Below are positions 8,029-18,273 of a DNA stretch of 64,000 bases, piece after piece. Position numbers and translations under genes: made by a program. Within the stretch, counting starts at the first letter, position 1; each line of letters begins with the position of its first letter. The DNA lies in the NCBI GenBank assembly GCA_020635035.1, contig JACKAO010000003.1, forward strand, positions 372,001 to 436,000, given 5' to 3'. Below the pieces are notes generated by a model that was not told where the DNA came from, did no database searches, and saw only the letters and a program-made list of their open reading frames with translations. This DNA is from Calditrichia bacterium. GTDB lineage: Bacteria > Calditrichota > Calditrichia > Calditrichales > J004.

Positions 8029-9408
8029 CTATAAAATAAATTCTTTTTTTCGGGATGATGCTTCTTCAATTTCTTTTTTCTTTTTGTCATAACCTTCACG
8101 GCCCATTAGGGCATACGTCGCAATTTTGCCTTCTTCCACGCCTGGCTGATCGAATGCATTGATATTTAAGAGTTCACCGGCAAAGGCAGTGGCTGCCTGG
8201 AAAAAGAACAAAGTTGCACCAATATTTTCCGGAGACACTTCAGACATTTTGATTGTCAGGTTGGGACGTTCATTGTTGGTAAGTGCGATCTCGGTGGCTT
8301 TTTTCTCGGAATTAAGCAAACCGCCAAGTGTTTTCCCTTCGAGGTAATTAAAATCTTTAATGTAGGGGAAATGGTTTTTGAGAATGACATTTTCTTTAAA
8401 ATTTTCCACTTCCATAAAAGTGATCACTTTATCATTTGGCCCCTCAACATATAACTGCACCTGGGAATGCTGATCTGTTGCACCCAAAGCTTTAACCGGA
8501 GTCTGGCCGACTTCGATAACATTTTTCTGGTTATCAAATCGTTTACCAAGGCTTTCCGCCCAAAGCTGCCCATACCAATCAGAAATGTCTTTTAATTTGT
8601 TGCTGTAAGGCATCATCACGCTTATGTTTTTGCCACGACTCATATATATAGTATGGATAGCCGCATAAATAAAGGCCGGATTTTTCATAACATCCTGTCT
8701 TCGGCATAGAACAGCCATTTCTTCTGCACCTTTTAGCAAAGCTTTGATGTCCGCGCCGGCAAGAGCTGCAGGTACCAGGCCAAGAGGCGTTAACACAGAA
8801 AATCTTCCTCCAACATTATTGGGGATTCTGAAGCATTTTATTGCATTTTCAAGTGCTATCTGGTTTAACAGGCCTTTATGCGGATCAGTCGTAAATAAAA
8901 GATTTTTATAAAAGCTTTCACCCAGTTGTTCTTTTAAAAAATTCATAAAATAGAGCAAGGTTGCCGCTGTTTCTGCAGTCCCGCCTGATTTTGACACAAT
9001 ATGAAATAACGTCTTTTTTATATCAACCTGTTCGATCAGTTCAGCCAGCCAATCCGGATCAACATTATCCGGAAAGTACATTTTAGGCTTTTGAAAATTA
9101 TTGTAATATGTGTGTCTCAGGGATGATTGCAGGGCAATAGGGCCTAAAGCCGATCCGCCAATCCCGACATGAACATAGCTTGTAAAACGGTCCTTTATTG
9201 ATGCAGTATAATTTAATACTTCATCGGCTATATCGTGCATGGATGGAAGGTTGTAAAACCCAAGAGTTCCGTTCTCAATTTTTTGTTCCAGGCTTTGGGC
9301 TGCTTGCCGGCCTTTTTCAGCGAGTAGTTCTATTTCATTAATATCAATCCCGTGCTTAGCACCAATATTACTGCTAACCACATTTGAGTAATCAAGATTT
9401 ACCTTCAT
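8029..9408 (-). CDS. pgi: Glucose-6-phosphate isomerase
   Basis: A 459-residue phosphoglucose isomerase of the shorter bacterial type. Visible family segments are the sugar-phosphate loop VGIGGSALGP, the SIS-fold segment FHIVSKSGGTAET, the GGRFSVLTPLGL signature, and the late FDQPGVEEGK helix with its conserved active-site lysine. It interconverts glucose 6-phosphate and fructose 6-phosphate in glycolysis and gluconeogenesis in the cytosol. The ATG at 9408 lies about 40 bases beyond the hairpin terminator that ends clpC, so pgi must be transcribed either by read-through or from a promoter that overlaps that hairpin. fabV follows after 11 bases. Confidence 0.96.
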   Translation of the reverse strand: MKVNLDYSNVVSSNIGAKHGIDINEIELLAEKGRQAAQSLEQKIENGTLGFYNLPSMHDIADEVLNYTASIKDRFTSYVHVGIGGSALGPIALQSSLRHTYYNNFQKPKMYFPDNVDPDWLAELIEQVDIKKTLFHIVSKSGGTAETAATLLYFMNFLKEQLGESFYKNLLFTTDPHKGLLNQIALENAIKCFRIPNNVGGRFSVLTPLGLVPAALAGADIKALLKGAEEMAVLCRRQDVMKNPAFIYAAIHTIYMSRGKNISVMMPYSNKLKDISDWYGQLWAESLGKRFDNQKNVIEVGQTPVKALGATDQHSQVQLYVEGPNDKVITFMEVENFKENVILKNHFPYIKDFNYLEGKTLGGLLNSEKKATEIALTNNERPNLTIKMSEVSPENIGATLFFFQAATAFAGELLNINAFDQPGVEEGKIATYALMGREGYDKKKKEIEEASSRKKEFIL

Positions 9409-9440
9409 GGAAATACCTGTTTTTGTTTGTAAGGGTTAAT

Positions 9441-9513
9441 AATAAAAAAGGCTGCTTCAAAAGTCGAGTTTTTTATATTAAAAAATTCTGTGATTCAACT
9501 TTTGAAACAGCCT
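9441..9513 (-). terminator. Rho-independent terminator after clpC
   Basis: Arms 9449-9464 and 9498-9513 pair over 16 bases. The single non-Watson-Crick position is a G-U wobble only in the minus-strand RNA, where it would be C-A on the plus strand. The minus-strand RNA then runs into CUUUUUUAUU (9441-9450 on the plus strand read in reverse). The roughly 33-base loop contains a further A/T self-complementary segment. Orientation, wobble and U-run all point to termination of the clpC transcript. Confidence 0.8.
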
Positions 9514-9533
9514 GTCATTAATTGGGGCTGGTT

Positions 9534-12008
9534 TTAGTTTTGCGTGACGTCGCTTTCTGTTTTTTCATTTGTTTCTTTACGTTCAATCTCTGTAAAAGCA
9601 AGTTCGGTCTTACTTTTCATTTTTACCTGAATGATGCTTCCTTCTTTGAAAGTACCTTTTAATAATTCATCGGCAATAGGATCTTCCAGGTATTTTTGAA
9701 TAGCACGCTTTAGCGGCCTTGCACCGTACATTGGATCAAAACCTTGTTCAGCCAGGAATTTTTTTGCTCCATCCGAAAGATGGAACTCCATATTTCTTTC
9801 CTGAAGTTTAACGGTAACTTCATCAAGGGTCAGATCAATAATGCGTAAAGATTCGTCTTCTCTCAATTGTTTGAAAACAACAATATCATCAACACGATTA
9901 AGGAATTCCGGATTAAAAGCAGATTTTACTTCTTCAGAAATTTTAGTTTTCATGTTTTCAAATTTGTTTTCGTCGCTGCTGGTAAATCCATAGCCACTGG
10001 TGTTTTTAAGGTGGCGCACACCAATGTTGGATGTCATGATAAGAATCGTATTTTTAAAATCGACTTTGTGTCCCAAGGAGTCTGTTAGATGACCTTCATC
10101 CATTACCTGAAGTAAAAGGTTGAATACGTCCGGATGTGCCTTTTCGATTTCATCAAGCAGAATAACCGAATATGGATGACGGCGAACTTTTTCAGTTAGA
10201 ATGCCGCCTTCTTCATAACCGACATATCCCGGGGGTGAACCCACCAGGCGCGATACATTGAATTTTTCCATGTATTCACTCATGTCAATCCGGATAAGGG
10301 CATTTACATTTTCAAATAAATATTCTGCTAATTTTTTTGCAAGATAAGTTTTACCAACACCTGTCGGACCCAAAAAGATAAATGACCCGATTGGACGGTT
10401 TGGATCTTTTAGTCCGGCCCGGGCACGTCGGATTGCTTTTGTGATAGTAAAAATAGCATCATCCTGACCAATAATGGCAGACTTCAGAACTTCATTCATA
10501 TCAAGAAGTTTCTCAGATTCAGAAATGGCTATTCTCTGAGTTGGCACACCGGTCATCATGGCAACAACAGCGGCAACATCATCTTCAGTAACTGTTGCAA
10601 CGCGACTTTCTTCTTCAATTTCCCAACGAGAGCGCGCAGCATCAAGCTGCTCAGTGAGATTGCGTTCCTGATCACGTAATTTTGCTGCCCGTTCAAAATC
10701 CTGAAGTTTTGCTAATGATTCCTTTTCACCGCGAATTCTTTCAATCTCAGCTTCGTATTCCAGAATCTCTTTAGGAACGATAATATTTTCCATGTGAACT
10801 CTTGAACCGGCTTCATCAAGTACGTCAATAGCTTTATCAGGAAAATGTTTATCGCTGATGTAGCGGTCAGCAAGTTTTACAATCGCTTCGGTTGCGGCAT
10901 CGTCATAAATAACGTTGTGGTGTTTTTCATAACGATCTTTTACAGTGCGCAAAATTTCGAGTGTTTCACCTGTGGTTGTTGGTTCTACCATAACCTTTTG
11001 AAAACGGCGTTCTAAAGCACCGTCTTTTTCAATATACATGCGATATTCGTCAAGCGTTGTTGCACCGATACATTGCAGCTCTCCTCGGGCAAGTGCAGGT
11101 TTGAACATATTTGAAGCATCCAATGAGCCCGATGCACCACCGGCGCCGACAATCGTATGAAGTTCATCTATAAAAAGTATAACATCTGATGCTTTTTCAA
11201 GTTCTGTCATCAGGGCTTTCATACGTTCTTCAAATTGACCACGATATTTGGTTCCCGCGACAATAGAACCCATATCTAAAGCTACAACCCGTTTATTATG
11301 CAAAACTCGGGAGACTTTCTTTTCCACAATGCGGATAGCCAATCCTTCAGCGATAGCCGTTTTACCAACGCCAGGTTCACCAATTAAAACCGGATTATTC
11401 TTTTTCCGGCGGCTCAGAACCTGGGCAACACGTTCAATTTCCTTTTGACGCCCAATAATTGGATCCAGTTTTCCTTCGATTGCCATTTGGGTGAGATCAC
11501 GGCCAAAATGATCAAGCGCAGGGGTTTTTGTCTTTTTGGGGGCCTGCTTGGGAGCTGGTGGATTTGAAGGTTTGCCGGCTAAAATGTTTTCGAGTTCGTT
11601 GTAGCAGCTGGCGTAGTCAATATTAAAGGTTTGCAAAATCTGGGCAGCCAAACAGTCTTTTTCTTTAAGAATCGATAAAATAAGGTGTTCTGTCCCGATA
11701 ACATCGTTGTTGAAATTTTTAGCTTCGATATAGGTCATCTTTAAAGCTTTTTCAGCGCGTTTAGACAATGGCAGATTGCCGATAGTCATTGTTCCGCCTG
11801 ATGGTGCGGTAGCATCTTCTATTGCTTTCTTGAGCTTTTCCAGATCGCAGCCGAGATTCTTGAGTATTTTTACTGCGATACCTTCACCTTCTTTAATAAT
11901 TCCAAGCGTAAGATGTTCTGTACCGATATAATCGTGTCCTAAACGCATCGCTTCTTCTTTGGAGTAGCGGATCACTTTTTGAACACGACTCGTAAAATTA
12001 TTTCCCAT
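9534..12008 (-). CDS. clpC: ATP-dependent Clp protease ATP-binding subunit ClpC
   Basis: An 824-residue Hsp100 unfoldase. Order: two Clp N-terminal repeats (residues about 5-150, with [10 protein letters not shown] and [10 protein letters not shown] as the repeated core), a first AAA+ module with Walker A GEPGVGKT, a UVR-like coiled segment ([11 protein letters not shown]) typical of ClpC rather than ClpA or ClpB, a second AAA+ module with GPTGVGKT, and the C-terminal small domain. ClpC recognises damaged or tagged proteins and threads them into ClpP. No ClpP or adaptor gene is in the window. The ATG at 12008 begins [10 protein letters not shown], a typical ClpC start. A terminator follows the gene. 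Confidence 0.96.
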   Translation of the reverse strand: MGNNFTSRVQKVIRYSKEEAMRLGHDYIGTEHLTLGIIKEGEGIAVKILKNLGCDLEKLKKAIEDATAPSGGTMTIGNLPLSKRAEKALKMTYIEAKNFNNDVIGTEHLILSILKEKDCLAAQILQTFNIDYASCYNELENILAGKPSNPPAPKQAPKKTKTPALDHFGRDLTQMAIEGKLDPIIGRQKEIERVAQVLSRRKKNNPVLIGEPGVGKTAIAEGLAIRIVEKKVSRVLHNKRVVALDMGSIVAGTKYRGQFEERMKALMTELEKASDVILFIDELHTIVGAGGASGSLDASNMFKPALARGELQCIGATTLDEYRMYIEKDGALERRFQKVMVEPTTTGETLEILRTVKDRYEKHHNVIYDDAATEAIVKLADRYISDKHFPDKAIDVLDEAGSRVHMENIIVPKEILEYEAEIERIRGEKESLAKLQDFERAAKLRDQERNLTEQLDAARSRWEIEEESRVATVTEDDVAAVVAMMTGVPTQRIAISESEKLLDMNEVLKSAIIGQDDAIFTITKAIRRARAGLKDPNRPIGSFIFLGPTGVGKTYLAKKLAEYLFENVNALIRIDMSEYMEKFNVSRLVGSPPGYVGYEEGGILTEKVRRHPYSVILLDEIEKAHPDVFNLLLQVMDEGHLTDSLGHKVDFKNTILIMTSNIGVRHLKNTSGYGFTSSDENKFENMKTKISEEVKSAFNPEFLNRVDDIVVFKQLREDESLRIIDLTLDEVTVKLQERNMEFHLSDGAKKFLAEQGFDPMYGARPLKRAIQKYLEDPIADELLKGTFKEGSIIQVKMKSKTELAFTEIERKETNEKTESDVTQN

Positions 12009-12301
12009 TATTCTTCCCTATGATTTTTAATTAAATGGCTAAAATCACAATTTAAATTTAGTGCAGAGATGTACAACAGTCAAGAGCGCTAATGTTACAG
12101 CTTTCGTTCTCAGTCTATTATAAATACATACTTTTTATTTGTTCCTTACACATTAAGATAATAGGATGATTATGATTAAACTTTTCCAATTCCGGGCATT
12201 TGGACAACAATAAATCGTTTGGAAATAAACTTGTCTATCAATTTGCCATTTCTTGAAACATTGCCTAAAATACCCGCCTGTATTTATAAAATGAGTAGTA
12301 A
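12009..12301. other. Divergent intergenic region between clpC and the TPR gene
   Basis: This 293-base AT-rich gap must hold the promoters of both divergent genes. I looked for CtsR or CIRCE-type heat-shock operators because clpC is often controlled by them. Only a half-site-like GAGCGCTAA at 12084-12092 is present, without its partner. No confident promoter, operator or RNA structure is visible. Confidence 0.5.
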
Positions 12302-13153
12302 ATGTCACAATTTGAAGAAAATATCGATAAAGCAAGGTCCTTATACGAAGAAGAAAAATTCAAAGAAGCATCGCAAATCTATCTGCAAAGCATAAACAGC
12401 GCGGCAAATGATCAGGATAAGGCATTGGTCTGGGCAGAGTTGAGCTGGACTTTCTACAAACTGAAATCTTATAAGCAAACGATTGAAGCATCGCAAAATG
12501 TTTTAAACCTGGATGCCCATTATAATGCAAAAGAAGATTTATACCGATTAATCGGGTACAGCTATATCGCCCTTGGTGATAACCCTGAAGCTGAAAAATA
12601 TCTGCTGGAATCGTTAAAAGTTGAAAACAAATCCCAGAAACAACAATACATTTATTATGAACTTGCTAAAATTTATTTCCGGCAGGAAATGTATGAGCAG
12701 GCATTGGAGTATATCAATAAAGTGGAATCTTTTTTCGAGAAGAACTCCAAAGATTTTTGGCTTTCCGCCTTATTCTTTAAAGGTTTTATACACTATTACC
12801 AAAAACAGCTTGATGAAAGTGATAAAATTTTTAATACGATTGTCACCCTGGCGGATCAGGCGGGAGTGCAGGCAAACGGATTTTATGGACAGGCTTACAT
12901 TGCATTTGAAAAGAAAAAATATCTTGATACGATAAATCTTTGCGAAAAAGTAATAAAATTAAATCCTGGATTTTATGATATGGAATCACTGGGATTTTTA
13001 ATGGCCGCTTCATTTTTTCATCTGGAAAGATATGATATTTTTGAAATGTATTATCTTGAGCTTCAGAAAAAATTTCCTAGTGGAAGATATAACAGGGAAC
13101 TGCATGCTTTACGGAAACAGATTCCTTTAAATCCGGAAAATAAAACGAATTAA
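12302..13153 (+). CDS. Tetratricopeptide-repeat protein
   Basis: A 283-residue helical protein made of repeated TPR-like helical pairs. Examples of the pattern are ARSLYEEEKFKEASQIYLQ, IGYSYIALGDNPEAEKYL, LAKIYFRQEMYEQALEYI and AYIAFEKKKYLDTINLC. There is no signal peptide or membrane span, so it is expected in the cytosol as a protein-interaction scaffold. No partner can be named from the sequence. It lies 36 bases upstream of mfd on the same strand and is probably co-transcribed with it. The start is an ATG without a clear ribosome site. Confidence 0.85.
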   Translation: MSQFEENIDKARSLYEEEKFKEASQIYLQSINSAANDQDKALVWAELSWTFYKLKSYKQTIEASQNVLNLDAHYNAKEDLYRLIGYSYIALGDNPEAEKYLLESLKVENKSQKQQYIYYELAKIYFRQEMYEQALEYINKVESFFEKNSKDFWLSALFFKGFIHYYQKQLDESDKIFNTIVTLADQAGVQANGFYGQAYIAFEKKKYLDTINLCEKVIKLNPGFYDMESLGFLMAASFFHLERYDIFEMYYLELQKKFPSGRYNRELHALRKQIPLNPENKTN

Positions 13154-13189
13154 TTTTCCAATTTGTCCTTTTATTGAAGCAGTCCCGGA

Positions 13190-16100
13190 ATGGAACAACT
13201 AAAATCAAAACTCACACAACTTAAATCATTTGATAGTCTTGCTCAGTCAATCAGATCTCATTCTATAAATCTGAAAAATGTACATGGCTCTCTCCCGGCA
13301 TTTATCATAAGTCATCTTAATATTGAGATGACATTTCCTGTCCTTTATATAGCAAATTCACTTGAATCAGCAGAAAAAATGCATGATGATCTGGAGTTTA
13401 TAAAAACATCTGAGAAGTTAGCCTTTTTACCGGGTCTTTTTATAGAACCCTATGAAAACAGCCAACCCCGCCCTGAGCTTGTGAGTGTAAGGCTTGAAGC
13501 AATGCAGACTTTCCTTGAGTCAGACAAGTGGATCGCTGTCTGTACTTACGAATCGCTTCTTGAAAAATTACCATTACCGGAAACTTTTGTAGATCATCAG
13601 ATTTATGTAAAAGTTGGTTCGGGGATATCCTATGAAGTGTTGATCGACCAGCTTGCGACAGCAGGATTCAGCCGGGTGGATATTGTTGAACAGGTGGGTG
13701 AATTTAGCGTACGTGGTGGTATTATAGATGTTTTTGCATGGAATAAAGAAGAACCGTTGCGTCTGGAATTTTTTGGAAATACAGTCGAATCGATCCGGAC
13801 ATTCGATGTTATAAGCCAAAGAACAACCGGTCAGGTTCAGGAAATTGTAATCTTACCACTTTTAACTGAACATAATACCGAAGTATTTTTACATGATTTG
13901 TTGCCCAAAGATACAATCCTGTTTTTTGAAGATTCAGATCAGTTTTATAATAATGTCAGCAATTTTTATGAAACGGCAGAAAAACGTTATCAGGATGATG
14001 AATCACTGCATCTGTCTTTTGGGCCGCCGGAAAAATTATTTATTAATTCGCAACATCTGGAAAAGAATCTGACTAAATTCCGGCAAATGAACACCAATCT
14101 TGTAAGCACTGAAAAGTTCAAGACTATCGATTTTAAAAGCAGGCATCATCCGGAGTTCAACGGATCTGTAAAATTATTTTTGGAGTATCTGAATAAAACA
14201 ATTTTAAAAAGTCCCGGCAAACAGTTCTTAATCCAATCGCATAGTAAAGAGCAGTCCGACAGGCTTCGTGAAATAATTGAAGAAGAAGACATTGCTCTTA
14301 ATGCAAAATATATGATTGGAACATTGCATAGTGGTTTTGGGATTGATGAGCTCAATCTGGAAATCCTGACAGATCATGAAATTTTTAAAAGATTCAAACG
14401 CCATAAAGCATATCGCAGCTTTAAAAGTGGTGCTTATCTGCGGCAGCTTGGCGGACTGAATTTATACGATTATGTAGTTCATATCGATTATGGTATCGGG
14501 CAGTATATGGGTCTGGATATCGTTAATTATGGTTCTGTTAAAAAAGAATGTCTAAAAATCACATACCGCGATGGTGATAATCTTTTTGTTACCGTTGACC
14601 GGCTTAACCGGGTACAAAAATTCAGCTCGGAAGATGGAAGTGTTCCCAAACTAAGTAAACTGGGCACCACCGAATGGGAACGCACTAAAGAGAAAACCAA
14701 GGAATCGCTAAAGAAAGTTGCCGCCGAATTGATTCAGATTTATGCAGGCAGAAAAGCGCAGGGCGGGTTTCAGTTTTTGGAAGATAATCACTGGCAGAAA
14801 GAGCTGGAAGCGTCTTTTGAATTTGATGAAACAGAAGATCAGCTTAGTGCAATTAAAGCGGTTAAAAAAGATATGGAAGATCCTGAACCTATGGACCGGC
14901 TGTTATGCGGGGACGTGGGTTTTGGAAAAACGGAAGTTGCCCTAAGGGCTGCTTTTAAAGCAGTAATGACAGGCAAGCAGGTTGCTGTTCTGGTACCAAC
15001 CACAATTCTGGCCTTTCAGCATTTCGAAACATTTAAAAAGCGGGTTGAACCTTTCCCGGTAAAAGTTGAAATGCTTAATCGTTTTCGCAGTGGAAAAGAA
15101 CAAAAACAGATTCTGGAAAGCCTGGCAAACGGAAGAATTGATATTATTATTGCTACTCACCGGTTACTTTCAGATGATGTTGTTTTTAAAGACCTTGGGT
15201 TGCTTATCATCGATGAAGAACAGCGTTTTGGGGTTCGCCACAAAGAGAAACTTAAAAAATACCGTTTATCGGTAGATATACTTTCCATGACGGCTACACC
15301 TATCCCGCGAACATTGCATATGGCATTGATGGGTGCCAGGGATTTTTCGCAGATTGAAACAGCCCCGCGTAACAGGTTACCGGTGCATACAGAAATTATT
15401 CAATGGAATGATGCTAAAATACATCATGTAATTAAGCGCGAAATTGAACGCGGTGGTCAGATTTATTTTGTTCATAACCGGGTCGAAACCATTCAGGCGG
15501 TTAAAGAAGCCATTGCCGAAATTGTACCTGATGCACGCATTGCCATTGGCCATGGCCAGTTACAGGAAAAACAGCTTGAAAAAGTAATGCTCGATTTTAT
15601 GCATCATAAATTTGACATCCTGATAGCAACGATGATTATTGAAAATGGTCTTGATATACCAAATGTTAACACAATTTTAATCAATCGTGCGGATAAATTC
15701 GGCCTGGCACAGCTTTATCAGCTCCGCGGCAGGGTAGGCCGTTCGGATAAACAGGCCTTCGCCTATCTGATCGTTCCTTCCATGGATAAAATTACTGAAC
15801 TTTCACGTAAACGGTTGCGTACAATCCAGGATTTTACGGAATTGGGTTCGGGCTATAAAATTGCGTTACGTGATCTTGAAATTCGCGGTGCAGGCAATCT
15901 TTTAGGTAAGCAGCAGAGCGGATTTGTACAAACTGTCGGATTTGAGCTTTATTGCAAAATACTCGATGAAGCAGTCAGCGAGCTAAAAAAAGGTGTTCTG
16001 GATGTAGATGAAGATCAAATAGATTTATCGGATAAAGTTTACACTGATCCAAAGTTGGATTTTGATTTTGATCTGCTGATCCCTGAATCATACATACATA

Positions 16101-16498
16101 ATGAATTAGAGCGAGTGGCCATATACCATCGCCTGGTTAACTTCCGTTCTACTGAAGCTGTAGATGAGATGCGCCTGGAACTGCGTGATCGTTTCGGGAC
16201 GATTCCTGTGGAAGTGAAGCTTTTTCTGGAATCGATAATTCTAAAAGTTCTGTCCGGAAGAATGTATGCGAATCGCCTGATTTTGAACAAGTCTGTTCTG
16301 AAAATATTTTTTGACGGACAGGCACAGGATGATGATCACTTTTTCAAGGAAATAATTCCCAAGTTAATGGAACAGAAATCGGCTAATGTAAAGTTTCTGA
16401 ATCAAAAAGAATTAGGTGTTCAGTTAACTCTAAGTGGAGAATCAGAGCACCAAAGGCTTGAGTTTGCTAAAAAAGTATTGCAAAGCATAATCAATTAA
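13190..16498 (+). CDS. mfd: Transcription-repair coupling factor Mfd
   Basis: An 1102-residue protein, close to the usual length of about 1150. The N-terminal UvrB-like half includes ESLLEKLP and VREQ-type GEFSVRGGIIDVF. The RNA polymerase-interacting domain (VHIDYGIGQY...CLKITYRDGDNLFV) follows. The helicase has Walker A CGDVGFGKTEVA near residue 572, a DEEQRFG box, SMTATPIPRTL and the RecG-like LYQLRGRVGRSD segment. The C-terminal TRCF domain closes it. Mfd removes stalled RNA polymerase at DNA lesions and recruits UvrA. It is followed after 45 bases by the isomerase genes, an order also seen in other FCB genomes from general knowledge. Confidence 0.97.
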   Translation: MEQLKSKLTQLKSFDSLAQSIRSHSINLKNVHGSLPAFIISHLNIEMTFPVLYIANSLESAEKMHDDLEFIKTSEKLAFLPGLFIEPYENSQPRPELVSVRLEAMQTFLESDKWIAVCTYESLLEKLPLPETFVDHQIYVKVGSGISYEVLIDQLATAGFSRVDIVEQVGEFSVRGGIIDVFAWNKEEPLRLEFFGNTVESIRTFDVISQRTTGQVQEIVILPLLTEHNTEVFLHDLLPKDTILFFEDSDQFYNNVSNFYETAEKRYQDDESLHLSFGPPEKLFINSQHLEKNLTKFRQMNTNLVSTEKFKTIDFKSRHHPEFNGSVKLFLEYLNKTILKSPGKQFLIQSHSKEQSDRLREIIEEEDIALNAKYMIGTLHSGFGIDELNLEILTDHEIFKRFKRHKAYRSFKSGAYLRQLGGLNLYDYVVHIDYGIGQYMGLDIVNYGSVKKECLKITYRDGDNLFVTVDRLNRVQKFSSEDGSVPKLSKLGTTEWERTKEKTKESLKKVAAELIQIYAGRKAQGGFQFLEDNHWQKELEASFEFDETEDQLSAIKAVKKDMEDPEPMDRLLCGDVGFGKTEVALRAAFKAVMTGKQVAVLVPTTILAFQHFETFKKRVEPFPVKVEMLNRFRSGKEQKQILESLANGRIDIIIATHRLLSDDVVFKDLGLLIIDEEQRFGVRHKEKLKKYRLSVDILSMTATPIPRTLHMALMGARDFSQIETAPRNRLPVHTEIIQWNDAKIHHVIKREIERGGQIYFVHNRVETIQAVKEAIAEIVPDARIAIGHGQLQEKQLEKVMLDFMHHKFDILIATMIIENGLDIPNVNTILINRADKFGLAQLYQLRGRVGRSDKQAFAYLIVPSMDKITELSRKRLRTIQDFTELGSGYKIALRDLEIRGAGNLLGKQQSGFVQTVGFELYCKILDEAVSELKKGVLDVDEDQIDLSDKVYTDPKLDFDFDLLIPESYIHNELERVAIYHRLVNFRSTEAVDEMRLELRDRFGTIPVEVKLFLESIILKVLSGRMYANRLILNKSVLKIFFDGQAQDDDHFFKEIIPKLMEQKSANVKFLNQKELGVQLTLSGESEHQRLEFAKKVLQSIIN

Positions 16499-16543
16499 AG
16501 CTAACTTTATTATCTTTTTATAAATCTGGAGGAAAACTTAAAA

Positions 16544-18244
16544 ATGCGTCTCATTGTTGTTTTTACTTTAGCGATTTTAATTATAAACAGCTGCAGCACA
16601 GGTCCTGATAGCGTTGCAACAGTAGGTAATTTACAAGTTACGGCCGATGAATTAAAAAGCCAGCTATCACGACGATTCCCTGACAAAGAAAATTACCAGG
16701 ATGTTGCCATTACTGAAAAGAACCAAATGCTTGATCAGCTGATACTGCGTAAACTGCGTCTTAATGAAGCATATGAACAGGGTATAGATAAAGATAATAC
16801 AATAGTAAATGATTATGAAAAACGTAAAGGTCAGATGCTCAGCAATCGCTATTTTGAAAAGGTAGTGATTGACAATCTGTTTCCTGAAACTCTTATCCGC
16901 TCTGAATTTGAAAAAACAAAAACAGAAGTTAAAGCAAGGCACGTGCTTATAAGTTTTAAATCAGCGCCACGCAGTCTGAATAGCAGAAGCGAAGAAGAAG
17001 CTAAAAAACTGGCAGAAAAAATAGTCACACAGGCACGTTCCGGTGAAAAGAAATTATATCAGCTTGCATTGTTATATTCTGATGATAGCACGGTAAAACA
17101 AAATCAGGGTGATTTAGGATATATCACCTGGGGACAAATGGTTGATGCTTTCCAGGAAAAAGCATTTTCATTGCCTGTTGGCGAGATTTCTGACCCGGTT
17201 CTTTCTGAATTTGGTTACCATATCATAAAAGTGGAAGACACCCGGCCAAATGCTAAATTTAATGAAGAAGATTATCCTAACCAGGTGGAAAATATCAAGC
17301 GACGTTTATATCGCTCCAAGGCAGATACTGCACGCACTTTGTGGGATAACCATATGGAAAAGCTTAAAGAAGAAAAGAATTACACATTTAAGGACGAAAA
17401 TATTAAGAAATTCCTGGAAGATAATAAAAAGCTTAAAGATGCAGGCCAGTTGAATGGAGATAATATCACACCCGAAGACAGAAAACTGGAATTACTGACC
17501 TGGAAAAATGGTGCATTAACTGTTGATGAGTTATTAACCGGATATGGCGATAAGATAGCGCGTTTTCACTCGCACCTTACAGATAGTTCCAGCCTTTATA
17601 CAGATGCAGGCAGATTGGGCAGTCATCATATGGTTGTGCAAGCTGCAGAAGAAGAAGGAATAATGGCAGAAAAAGATATCAAAGAACAGCTTGATAATTT
17701 TATGGAGTATTCACTTCTGCGGGTGATTGAAAAGCAGGAAGTTCGTGATAAAGTTTCCTATACGGAGGATGAATTAAAAGATTATTACACACAGCACAAA
17801 GAGGAATTTGTAATACCTGAACAAATTGAGATTTGGGAAATTTACACGACTGATAAAAATATGGCTGATAAAGCATACCGCCTGGCAAAAATGGGCAAAG
17901 ATTTCCAGGGCTTAGCAAGCAGCTTTTCCGAAGACAGCTATTTTGCAAAAAAAGGTGGTTATATCGGGTACAAATCTAAAACAGCACGGGCAGCTGTTTC
18001 TAAAGCAGCTTTCGAAGCGGGAGAAAACAAACTTATTGAACCGGTCAAGTACCGCAAAGGATGGGCTGTTGTTAAAACCGGCAAAAAAAGTCCACAGACC
18101 TATAAAAGCCTTGAGAAATCCAGAAGTGTAATCGTCACAAAAATTAAACAGCAGAAGTCACGTGACCGTGAGAAAGAATGGGAACTTGAACTTCGAGATA
18201 AATACAAAATAGATATAAATGAAGACTTGCTGAAGTCTTTATAA
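16544..18244 (+). CDS. Peptidyl-prolyl cis-trans isomerase, parvulin type, probable lipoprotein
   Basis: A 566-residue exported protein. The N-terminus is a short signal followed by INSCSTG, a plausible lipobox with the lipidated cysteine near residue 17. A SurA/PrsA-type helical N-terminal domain comes next. The first parvulin domain spans about residues 125-235 (ARHVLISFK, LGYITWGQMVDAF, FGYHIIKVED). A second, weaker rotamase-like domain lies around residues 425-520 (GGYIGYKSKTAR). Such proteins chaperone outer-membrane or exported proteins through the periplasm. The ribosome site GGAGG precedes the ATG by nine bases. It is first of three tandem paralogues, with 29 bases to the next. Confidence 0.9.
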   Translation: MRLIVVFTLAILIINSCSTGPDSVATVGNLQVTADELKSQLSRRFPDKENYQDVAITEKNQMLDQLILRKLRLNEAYEQGIDKDNTIVNDYEKRKGQMLSNRYFEKVVIDNLFPETLIRSEFEKTKTEVKARHVLISFKSAPRSLNSRSEEEAKKLAEKIVTQARSGEKKLYQLALLYSDDSTVKQNQGDLGYITWGQMVDAFQEKAFSLPVGEISDPVLSEFGYHIIKVEDTRPNAKFNEEDYPNQVENIKRRLYRSKADTARTLWDNHMEKLKEEKNYTFKDENIKKFLEDNKKLKDAGQLNGDNITPEDRKLELLTWKNGALTVDELLTGYGDKIARFHSHLTDSSSLYTDAGRLGSHHMVVQAAEEEGIMAEKDIKEQLDNFMEYSLLRVIEKQEVRDKVSYTEDELKDYYTQHKEEFVIPEQIEIWEIYTTDKNMADKAYRLAKMGKDFQGLASSFSEDSYFAKKGGYIGYKSKTARAAVSKAAFEAGENKLIEPVKYRKGWAVVKTGKKSPQTYKSLEKSRSVIVTKIKQQKSRDREKEWELELRDKYKIDINEDLLKSL

Positions 18245-18273
18245 AGGATGTAAACATATTTGTTGAAGATATC

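Noticed and set aside
12084..12092. GAGCGCTAA resembling half of a CIRCE heat-shock operator upstream of clpC
   Set aside because: The other half (TTAGCACTC-like) is absent at the required nine-base spacing, and one base of the visible half is wrong.
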